Shown piece by piece: positions 56,414 through 64,000 of a stretch of DNA of 64,000 nt (positions within the stretch are counted from its first letter, which is position 1; each line of letters begins with the position of its first letter). The notes below the pieces were generated by a model. That model did no database searches and had not been told where the DNA came from. It worked only from the letters and a program-made list of their open reading frames with translations. The stretch lies in the NCBI GenBank assembly GCA_907163375.1, contig CAJQUW010010428.1, positions 1-64,000 on the forward strand, given 5' to 3'. The DNA comes from Prostheceraeus crozeri (taxonomy: Eukaryota > Platyhelminthes > Polycladida > Euryleptidae). The position numbers and the translations under genes are program-made.

Positions 56414-57133
56414 TTAAGTTTTGTTTAATAAAGTTTTGTTTAATAAAGTTTTGTCTAATAAAGTTTTGTCTAATAAAGTTTTTAGCTCTTCTAAAAAAAT
56501 TTTTTCATTTTCTTCATTAAAAATTTTATCATCAATAAAAGTTTTACCATCACTAGAAATTTTACCATCCTTTTTATTTTTATCATTAACTTTTTCTGTC
56601 TGTGATTGAAATGATATTTGATTTACTTCATTAGCTATTTGATCAAATTTTTCAATCTCATCTAACGTAATAACATTATCATCACATACTCTTTGAAAGT
56701 AGTAGTGTAGTTTATCATAGACTTCTTTAATATGTAAATGCTTAGTTTTTAATGATTTTCGTTTCTTTGATATTAAAGATTTATCTAACATTGTAACAAG
56801 TGAAGTTGCAAAAACACCCGTACCTGTTAAAGCTGTAGCAACTACTGGAATTACTAAAACACCTGAAGATATAACAATTGTTAAAGCACCTAAACTTATT
56901 GTTAAGAATATGCCAATTCCTTGTGTTACATTCTTAACTTTACTCCATCTCTTTCTTAATTTTTTATAATGCTCTAATCTTAATAATAATTGGGATTCCT
57001 TATCTTTCATATAACGTACTCTATCTTTGTGTTTTTCAATATTTAATTCACTTATTTTTAATTGAGATAACGAAGGATATATTCTTGAGGTTTCTTCCAT
57101 TTCTGAAGTTTCTTCCACTTTTGTTTCTTCCAT
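56414..57133 (-). CDS. membrane-hairpin protein
   Basis: 239 residues from ATG at 57133. A charged helical N-terminus (LRLEHYKKLRKRWSKVKN) is followed by two hydrophobic helices (IGIFLTISLGALTIVISSGV and VIPVVATALTGTGVFATSLV) that could form a transmembrane hairpin, then a long hydrophilic helical tail ending in four TLLDKT/TLLNKT repeats. Similar two-helix proteins of unknown function are common in Polintons. Its first codons lie inside the right terminal repeat, so a partial copy exists at 38825. Confidence 0.6.
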   Translation of the reverse strand: MEETKVEETSEMEETSRIYPSLSQLKISELNIEKHKDRVRYMKDKESQLLLRLEHYKKLRKRWSKVKNVTQGIGIFLTISLGALTIVISSGVLVIPVVATALTGTGVFATSLVTMLDKSLISKKRKSLKTKHLHIKEVYDKLHYYFQRVCDDNVITLDEIEKFDQIANEVNQISFQSQTEKVNDKNKKDGKISSDGKTFIDDKIFNEENEKIFLEELKTLLDKTLLDKTLLNKTLLNKT

Positions 57134-57661
57134 TTTTAAAGAAATATTTTTAGTCACATGATATATTTTAAAAACCTGAAAATGGATTTAAAAGACGTTT
57201 TTAAAAATACTAATTTTCGGTGTCCTAGAACGGTCATGATTTAAGCAATGAAAAATGTCATAATCACAAATTTGAGATTCTTAACTTTTCTGATTTTTTC
57301 GGTGTCCTGGAACGGTCATGATTTAAGCAATGAAAAATGTCATAATCACAAATTTGAGATTTTGAAAAATTTGAAAATTGTGTATTTTTAAAAACGCCCA
57401 AATCGGAGCGAAGCTCCTCTGGCTTTAGCCGATTTATGAATTTAGGTCTTCATAACCTGAAATAGGGTTCAAATTCATGAATTTATGTTGTTTTTTAAAA
57501 GTACCATTTTTGAAAAAATGGTACTTTTTGAATGAACCAAATTCATGAATTTAGGTCTTAAAAACCTGAAAAAGGGTCTAAATTCATAAATTTATGTCGT
57601 TTTTAAAAGTACTTTTTTTTTTATTTTTGGCCTGTCCTGGAACAGTCTTTTGACCATTACT
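57055..57661 (-). repeat. right terminal inverted repeat of element 2
   Basis: Inverted partner of 38297-38903, including the hairpin at 57404-57431 and the same internal direct repeats. Ends with GACCATTACT, directly followed by the TCGGAA target duplication. Confidence 0.9.
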
Positions 57662-57667
57662 TCGGAA

Positions 57668-58169
57668 ACTGTCGAAGAATTGAAAAGTTTGAAGAATAAG
57701 ATGCGTGACTCTGTTTCGACTGATACACCTTTTATCATCTCGCGCACATGCAATGTCCCTTTTCAACAGCATTGAACTATATCTCACTGTGAATGATAGA
57801 GGTGAAATCATTTCAGATGAAAATGAAATTATTAACGCCTCACGTTATGAAGACTTGATTAAGTATGCAACACGCAGAAAGCGCCGTCAAGGCTATGTCC
57901 CATCTGGTTGGTCTTACTTTCTTAAACTATTGAAAAAGCACAATGTTCCAAAATTTGCTTTGAATAATGAAACATTGAAAGAACTTGATTCTATTTCAGC
58001 AGTTGATGCTACTTCATCTACTTCACAGGTTAAGAGTAAAATTAAAATGCCAAGGAATTGGTTTAAGAGATCACCTTCCAAATCCCCTCCTACACCCATC
58101 AAGCAAACAAGGGGAAGAGAACGACGTAGAGGAACTCCTCCAAAGAAATACATGTTCTCAGACTATTAA
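57668..58169 (+). pseudogene. conserved Polinton-type protein, part right of element 2
   Basis: Duplicate of the later part of 28406-29078, with the GWSYFLKLLKKHNVPKFALN motif and the terminal KYMFSDY. Separated from its 5' part by element 2. Confidence 0.7.
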
Positions 58170-58170
58170 T

Positions 58171-58374
58171 ATGAAGCAAATGTGTTGCTTACCATGTAAT
58201 GAGCCGCCGGAAGTAAATGTAGCTGTAACTTGTACTTGCTGTGCCAGCTCTCACAATAAGACTCCTAAGCAATGTAAATGTAAATCCCATAAATCCTGTG
58301 AATGCTGTAAATGCAAAAAGGTAGGAAAGCAAAAACATGAGAAGAAGCAGAAAGAATCAGTCGTCATCGGATGA
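58171..58374 (+). CDS. small Cys-rich protein (copy C)
   Basis: Duplicate of 29080-29283, 67 residues, cysteine pattern unchanged. Confidence 0.5.
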   Translation: MKQMCCLPCNEPPEVNVAVTCTCCASSHNKTPKQCKCKSHKSCECCKCKKVGKQKHEKKQKESVVIG

Positions 58375-58468
58375 ACTTTTAAAGTCAACATATTATGATG
58401 TAAAACATCCGGCAGGATTTGCATCTATAGAGAAATTGTCAAAAGCAAGCGGTCTTCCACTAGTCTAG
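58337..58468 (+). pseudogene. integrase N-terminal fragment (copy C)
   Basis: Duplicate of 29246-29377, with the YYDVKHPAGFASIEKL block. Confidence 0.7.
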
Positions 58469-60364
58469 GAAATTTAAGTCAAAAAATAGCCGTAGTTGGA
58501 ATAAATTGCAAGATTTGATATTAAGGTTTCATTTTAGTCTTAAACTTCCATTAAGCACATTGGTGAAGTTTTATAGAAATTGATGCAAGTTTAGTGGTGC
58601 AATTCTTACTTTTTCTACCAGGAATTTATTTAAAGCCACTTGATTTTTAACACACTTAAAATGAGCTAAACGCATTATAAATATAAATATTCAAAGAATT
58701 AAACTGTCAGCTGACTAAGCTCTTTCTATAATTACCATTATTTCAATTGCTCACAAATTTTCCTGAGTGAAATAATTTTCTAAAAGTTGATATTATGACA
58801 TCGAAGTAATAGGGAACTGACTCCAAAAAAGTATTAGATATAATGGCATTCATACGGAAAAGTGATGAGTGATGGATGGCTACTTTGTCGAAGTCATGAT
58901 GAAAATGACACGGAAATATATTTTTAGCATCATGCTACTATCTAAAGAAAAAGGATTTATTTTGCATGACGCCACATTGAAGCCCATTCAGAAATACTGT
59001 GCCTAGGTAATTTGAAAAATATACTATTAGGCTAGGCAACATAGACTTGAGGTTGGAATAAATTGCAAGATTTTGTTTTTCACTTTTTATTGGTTGATTA
59101 TGGTCTGGGCAACATTATGGCAAAATTTTATGAAAATTGCATCAGGTTTAGATATGCATTCTGACATTTTTGTTAGAAATAATACAAAAGAAGCTATTCG
59201 GGATTTAGTGCTTGTTTTTCCACAACAAATTATATATGTAATGGGCTCTCAATGAGTATGAAGTTTTTCACGTAAAAAATCATGCGGGCCGGTGTAAAAT
59301 CCGATGTCATCATTACAAAGGAAAAAGTTCGGAGATAAGAGGAGGGTAGGAATTTAAAATTATAAACGTTTAAACAAATAACTTTTGTTAATTTAATTCA
59401 ATCAACGAAAGTTATTAATTGATAATGAGAATTAAGCAAGTAAATTAATTACATAGTAAACGAATTAAATATTATTTTCCAATAGAATAAGCGCCAAATT
59501 TGAATAATCAGCTGTTGACTCTGAGTGAATAAATCGCTAAATTTTGTTGAACGTATCGTGAACTGTGACTGAATAGAATTTCCGCATTCTCTGAAACTGT
59601 TATCTGAAAAATATGTAATCAGTCACAACTTCTTTAATACTGTTTTTGCAAACTGATCAAGACTCGAGATAACCTTTGATGCCTTTTCTACTGGCAATGC
59701 AAGATTTAGGTCATTCTGTCAAGTAATTACTGCTGTAGGATGGAACAAAGCCATTAATTTCAAAGAAGCTAAATTAAAATGAATCGCTTGTATTTTATGA
59801 GACCGAGATAGAACATGAATCATTCTTGCTTTACTATTCTACATCTAGTGAGTATGTTTGCAAAGTTGGGGCTCAATCGGTTTGGGCCTCTGGTGATCGG
59901 GGACTGTAAAGTGTTCCCGAACAAAAGTCCTTTGTAATCAGCCTTTGTAAAGCATTTGTAATCAGTCACTAGTGTCTCATGAGACAGAGATGGAACCTGA
60001 ATCAATCAGTCATACTTCATCAAGCTGCATTGTCTGAAAATAGAGGGACTCACATCCACAAAGCACGAGTTCATCTCTACTACGGAACTCCCTTCGTCGC
60101 TATTGGAGAAATCAGTGAGTCTGGTAATAAAATGGGCAAGAACTCGACTCAAAACGATACTGAATGACTGAATTGAATGATGCAGTCGATTTGATCAATT
60201 CTACTCAACTCCTTAGTGGCAACCAAGACACTGTTAAACTAGTTCCTAATGTAATTTACAACGAGTGAGAATTATTTCCACTATAGAGCTCCACGACAGG
60301 GCTACTCAAACGTCTGATATCCACATGGATGCTTCCACTACAATTGGAACCCCGTTGCAAAAGA
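58469..60364. other. right flank of fossil C, no clear gene
   Basis: Duplicate of 29378-31273. Unlike copy B, its right end continues into the original single-copy neighbourhood at 60364. Confidence 0.5.
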
Positions 60365-60399
60365 CAACGGTCCATCAACAGACTACTTTGACCAGTGAT

Positions 60400-61152
60400 T
60401 CTCAAGTACTACCTTCTCCTACTAGTCCGGCAGCCAGAACGAGTTTCTGCAGGGAACTAGGCGGAAAATAAGACTTTCACAGAATGATGTACATCTTCTG
60501 CATACTATGAATCTGCACGTCTGCCGACTTCTAGTGAATTCCTCTTCTTGTCAGACAGGATCAAAGAAAAACACATGTGAATCCAATGGGACGCAGATTG
60601 CAGCTTATGGGTAAAGAAATTTTCTTTGTTTTCGCTAATCAACTGGAAAATATTCAGTCTAGAGTCATAATTTTTGACATGGAATGTCTTCAGGTCATTT
60701 CCTATGATGTGCATGTGCTTTTATCATGTTTCTGATCGGCAGTGCATGTGAGAATGTGGTTGAATGTGGATAAAGTTGTTCAAAATGTTTGTTTGCCGAC
60801 ATTAGAGGCTCCAAATCTAATCTTTTGCTTTATACATAGGGGCGCATGAGCATAAAAGGAAATGACCAGAAGACATTTCATGCCAAAAAATATGACTCTC
60901 GGCTTAGTGATCATCGTTTAAACAGAGAAAAGATACAAAAATTCATTTTAGCCAAAAAGCTGCAATCTGTGTTCCATTGGATTAACATGTGTTTTTCTTT
61001 GATCCTGTCTGACAAGAAAGGAACTCACTAGAACTAGGCAGACGCACCGATTCGTAGTAGGCAGAAGATGTACATCATTCTGTGAAAGTCTCATTTTCCT
61101 CTTCGTTCCCTGCAGAGGCTCGTTCTGGCTGCCGGACTATAGTACTTCAGAT
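60400..61152. mobile_element. foldback element
   Basis: Imperfect inverted arms of about 310 bp (60402-60720 and 60843-61150) around a loop of about 120 bp. Outer ends: AAGTACTACC...GTCCGGCAGCCAGAAC on the left, matched by GTTCTGGCTGCCGGAC...AGTACTT on the right. Inner matches include GACAGGATCAAAGAAAAACA. No coding content. It is probably a non-autonomous DNA element inserted in retroelement debris. Confidence 0.7.
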
Positions 61153-62080
61153 TCGATTCCACAAAGTGTTCCAGCCGAGCACAACCTAATCTGTGATCCT
61201 ACTCAGCTCGTACTAACTGTAATCCCACATAGGATCAATAACTCTTACAACGTCGATTTGGATGATCCAGACCAATCGATGAGCATCACACTCTTTTTCT
61301 TTACCAAACCACTTCTATGCTCTATGGTTTGGGCTTTTCTCGTGAGCATATTATTTTCGTTGACACTAATCTCACTTCCTTTGACTTTCCTAATTGCTGT
61401 ATTTTTGCTCCACCTAATGGTAGATTGATTTTTTTAAATAATCTGGCTATTCATTAAAGGTGCTTGAAAATGCTACACGTTTCCTCCTTGTTTCATCACA
61501 GCTAGACTGAAGAAATAGGCCTTCAACTAATTTTATCGTTTTTCGATCGGTCATTTATCAACCTAAAAAAGCTTTTCCTAATGCTACTATTGCTGTCTTA
61601 CTGAATGGTGTGCCAACTAATGTATCTGAGGATATTCATACAAATGTTTTTGAATTTAACAATCTGGTGAGATCTTGGAAACCTGACTTTTGCAAAGTTT
61701 TAGAAGCACCAGATGGTTTCGCTTGTGGTGAAGTTACTTGGAATTGTGCTACTAAAGAAAAAATGTTCAGATTATTTACAATTTTTTGTGTTAGAAGAGG
61801 TTAGATACTTTTCCAACCTCGATTTTAGTGTGAATGAGACGACTCTTATTCATAAGAAAGATGTAGTTATTACTTGTAAAAGTTTTCGCCCCACTGCGGC
61901 AACTTTTCCTCTTTTACACCAAGTCCTTGTTCTAATCATTTGCATATTATTAATGGTGTAGACGATTTGTTAAGAAAATCCAAATGGAGTTTTGTTGAAT
62001 CCAATAATTTTAACAATTGTAGATTCTTTCCAAAAGCAACCGTTTTCCTCATGATTACCCTGTACCTACTAATGTTTTGC
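61153..62080 (+). other. decayed coding sequence, probably retroelement 5' region
   Basis: Broken short frames on plus lead into the reverse-transcriptase-like frame at 62085. No motif was recognised in this part. It may belong with coding debris at 60.2-60.4 kb left of the foldback element. Confidence 0.35.
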
Positions 62081-62149
62081 GTATTTGTCATTGTATACGT
62101 TCAGCAGTTTTTTGCTTTTGTCAAATTGCTCTAGTTGTTTTCCTCCGGA

Positions 62150-62555
62150 TTTGAGTACCGCTGAATGTGTAGAGCTGAATCGTCTATCTGAGGATACCAC
62201 AGTTAAAATTGCCCCAGTCGATGGGAGCAATACATGGGTGATTGTACCTATTGAGCATTACAATGCGGAATGTTACCGCCAACTTTATGATGAAAATTTA
62301 TATTCTTGTATTAATGAAGATTGTACTAACAATGTAGCTTCTCAACTTTGTAACTTATTGTATTACATAAAGAAAAAAGGTTTTATTAACAATCGCAAAT
62401 TATCTCTTTTGCTGCCTAAAAGCGATTGTAATTCGCACCTTTTCTATTTGCTCCATAAAGTACATAAGAATAGCTGGTATTACACTACTATGCTCCAGGC
62501 AGACCAATCATTTCAGACTCCCAAAGTATCTGCAAATTTTGTTCTGTTTTTGTAG
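62150..62555 (+). pseudogene. Penelope-like reverse transcriptase N-terminal region
   Basis: The frame contains LNRLSEDTTVKIAPVDGSNT followed by WVIVPIEHYNAECYRQLYDE, comparable to the I-x-x-ADKG-x-x-VV...Y-x-x-E-x-x-RQL-x-D block at the start of Penelope-like reverse transcriptases. FYLLHKVHKNS corresponds to FYGLPKIHK. The catalytic core beyond is lost or decayed. The fragment differs from those at 15 and 19.5 kb in the part of the protein it covers. Confidence 0.5.
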
Positions 62556-63320
62556 AATATTTTCTTGCTCCTATAGTAAAGCAATCGCCTACTTTTGTTA
62601 GAAACACTACATTTCATTTCCCGCATACAGCAGGTATGAGAATCTTCCGGGTTTTCCGGGTTTTTGGTGCTGAAAAGACCATTCTCGTAATTCACCTAAA
62701 TATGCAATAAAAAAGTATACCCCCTCCGAAAGTTAGATTATTTAGAAAACGTCCATTTTTTCGCCCTAGCCAACTATTTTTCTTACATTAGATTATGCCA
62801 AATATCAATAAAAAGGTCACAAAAATTTCAAGACCAGACCCCCTTCGCAAACTTGCTCGCTCGTTCCGGGTTTTTTATTTGCCCTCAATCTCATGCCTGA
62901 TACAGGCCTGTGATTACTCCTCAAATTCCTCAAATTTGTTTATAACTCCTCAAATCCTCAAAAATTCCTCAAATATAGCTTAACTATGAGAAATTCCTCA
63001 AATACGACACACTACAGACTAAATGTCGGATAATGTATTTTTTTTGGCGAATGGCGATGATATGTAAACTTCCAAACAAGAAGCTAAGATAGAATCCTGT
63101 AACATGTACCTTACTTCCATGCTAGTAATCATGAATCACTCATGATTTATTTCTTTTCTTTTTCGTCTCTCATGATTTATAACTTAATGATTTTTCTCTC
63201 ACACACTTGGTAGATTTTAGATAGCGTAATCCCGCTGTGCTAGCTAGATATGATATTTTGATTGGAAACAGACCTGTCCTTTTATCATCTGAATGGGCGG
63301 ACTGTTAAATAGAATCTTTT
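62556..63320. other. no gene; TTCCTCAAAT minisatellite
   Basis: AT-rich sequence. At 62918-63003 ATTCCTCAAAT or close variants recur about seven times. Short TTTTCCGGG repeats lie at 62645-62670. Nothing else recognised. Confidence 0.5.
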
Positions 63321-63323
63321 CAA

Positions 63324-63330
63324 TATATAA
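63324..63330 (+). promoter_or_regulatory. possible TATA box
   Basis: TATATAA about 55 bp before an ATG that opens a short hydrophobic exon with a consensus donor. A weak inference. Confidence 0.25.
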
Positions 63331-63380
63331 GTGATAAACATAATTTTGAAAAGAGCGACTTACTCACCAATTCATTCCAC

Positions 63381-63413
63381 ATGAGGAGAAGAGAACCGTT
63401 GCTTGTCCTTCTA
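63381..63413 (+). CDS. possible first exon of a secreted-protein gene
   Basis: ATG at 63381 encodes MRRREPLLVLL and is cut by a consensus GTAAGT donor at 63414. A basic start and a Leu-rich run fit the beginning of a signal peptide. A following exon was not firmly identified; an acceptor-like TTTCTGCAG lies near 63590. Tentative host gene. Confidence 0.25.
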
Positions 63414-63785
63414 GTAAGTATTTTTAAATTTCTAGACATTTTCGGATATAATGATTTTCTTTTAGCCATGTCATATTTATCACATCAAAAATTAACCAGT
63501 CGTTAGCTTGTTTTTTTTAATTTTGTTACCTTGACGCACTTTGTTACGTTGAATGCATTGAATGTCGTTTTCATTTCTGCAAGCTACAGGGCTGCAGATG
63601 TTCCGGTTCGTCTGGAATTATTTTGCTAAGCAGAGAAGTTGTCCGAAGTTATTGTCTATCGAACTCACTCATTAAATGCTTTCACGTATTTAATGAGTGA
63701 AACACTGCGATCAACCAACAGAAATTGTATATTTGAACACTGCAATTTTTTACTTCATAATATTGCTTAGAATTCCAACAATAAA

Positions 63786-63938
63786 ATGCACATTCAATTA
63801 TTTTCATTAATTGTATTGACCTTTGTCACAACCTTCTTTATATGTTTCTGCGACTATATGGCTGCTAAATGCATGCCTGTACTTCTTAAAGAACTTAAGG
63901 ATATCGATCTTCCATATCCATTATATGATAACATATAG
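63786..63938 (+). CDS. possible 50-residue secreted peptide
   Basis: ATG at 63786. The first 22 residues (MHIQLFSLIVLTFVTTFFIC) are strongly hydrophobic, like a signal peptide or anchor, followed by a short polar part ending LPYPLYDNI and a stop. There is no homology I recognise and no paralogue in the window. It could be chance or part of a host gene that continues past the window. Confidence 0.25.
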   Translation: MHIQLFSLIVLTFVTTFFICFCDYMAAKCMPVLLKELKDIDLPYPLYDNI

Positions 63939-64000
63939 GTAGCCCAGCCCACTTGGATTTCAGTGCTCTTATCAACTGAAGCGTTTGTTTTACTCACTCT

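Larger units (their letters stand above)
38297..57661. mobile_element. Element 2: complete-looking Polinton (Maverick)
   Basis: 19,365 bp. Ends are AGTAATGGTC...GACCATTACT within inverted repeats of about 607 bp, flanked by a perfect 6-bp target duplication TCGGAA. The uninterrupted site exists in copy B at 28571-28580, which fixes the boundaries exactly. Parts: adenain protease, PLA2-integrase, two pVI/pX-like proteins, major capsid, fibre-like coiled coil, zinc-finger protein, membrane ATPase, protein-primed polymerase B, helical protein, penton-like protein, packaging ATPase and membrane-hairpin protein. All main genes are open. Only a handful of differences separate the two terminal repeats, so it looks whole and young. 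It is strikingly AT-rich and carries many GC-rich hairpin inserts. Confidence 0.95.
57662..58468 (+). mobile_element. Fossil C, right piece
   Basis: Continuation of fossil C after element 2, starting with the second TCGGAA. It holds the rest of the 230-residue-type gene, the Cys-rich gene and the integrase fragment, at an offset of 29,091 from copy B. Confidence 0.85.
31268..60364. repeat. tandem segmental duplication, copy C (with element 2 inside)
   Basis: Second copy of 21549-31273. It matches copy B at an offset of 9,719-9,720 up to 38296 and resumes after element 2 at 57662. Differences are few and scattered. Beyond 60364 the sequence is single-copy. Confidence 0.9.

Overview
The window is nuclear DNA of an animal, most likely an invertebrate that I cannot place further. 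The evidence is GT-AG introns, a signal-peptide plus LRRNT first exon, hAT, LINE and Penelope-like debris, microsatellites, and virus-like elements typical of invertebrate genomes. No tRNA, rRNA or CRISPR array was seen. Little of the window is host gene: one convincing first exon at 20.76-20.94 kb and two weak candidates near the right edge. The rest is nested mobile DNA.

Layout. (1) 1-1.53 kb: a C/A-rich, G-poor low-complexity tract built on GTCCA. (2) 1.53-about 14.05 kb, mostly minus strand: a Polinton/adintovirus-like fossil ('element 1') with capsid, protease, packaging ATPase, integrase and core-protein genes. It also carries a TATA-binding-protein-like gene, two PC4-like genes, two RING-like genes and a stand-alone relative of the N-terminal leader of protein-primed DNA polymerase. 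No polymerase was found. It ends in about 315-bp tandem repeats and a G-rich array. (3) 14-21.6 kb: broken Penelope-like pieces, a nearly complete hAT DNA transposon (15535-18351), AT microsatellites, the LRRNT exon and a LINE fragment. (4) 21.55-31.27 kb and 31.27-60.36 kb: two almost identical tandem copies of a 9.7-kb segment, each holding a half-length fossil relative of element 1 (B and C), a possible Bcl-2-like ORF and a foldback element. (5) Inside copy C: a complete-looking 19,365-bp Polinton ('element 2', 38297-57661) with about 607-bp terminal inverted repeats and a perfect 6-bp target duplication. (6) 60.4-64 kb: a foldback element, Penelope-like debris, minisatellite and possible small secreted-peptide exons.

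Element 2 looks whole and young. Its left half is minus strand: PLA2-integrase fusion, two protein VI/X-like proteins, major capsid and fibre-like coiled coil, with the protease on plus. Its right half is plus strand: zinc-finger protein, membrane-anchored ATPase, 1534-residue protein-primed polymerase B, helical protein, penton-like protein and packaging ATPase, ending with a minus-strand membrane-hairpin protein. It is much richer in A+T than its surroundings. It is peppered with GC-rich hairpins of about 15-40 bp, many sitting in frame inside genes or supplying a gene's last codons. This family of protein-coding palindromes, the viral TBP/PC4 set of element 1 and the PLA2-integrase fusion are the most striking observations.

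History inferred: element-1-type viruses integrated long ago; a 9.7-kb segment holding one decayed copy was duplicated in tandem with junction microhomology (or the two copies are haplotypes placed side by side by the assembler); element 2 then inserted into the second copy.
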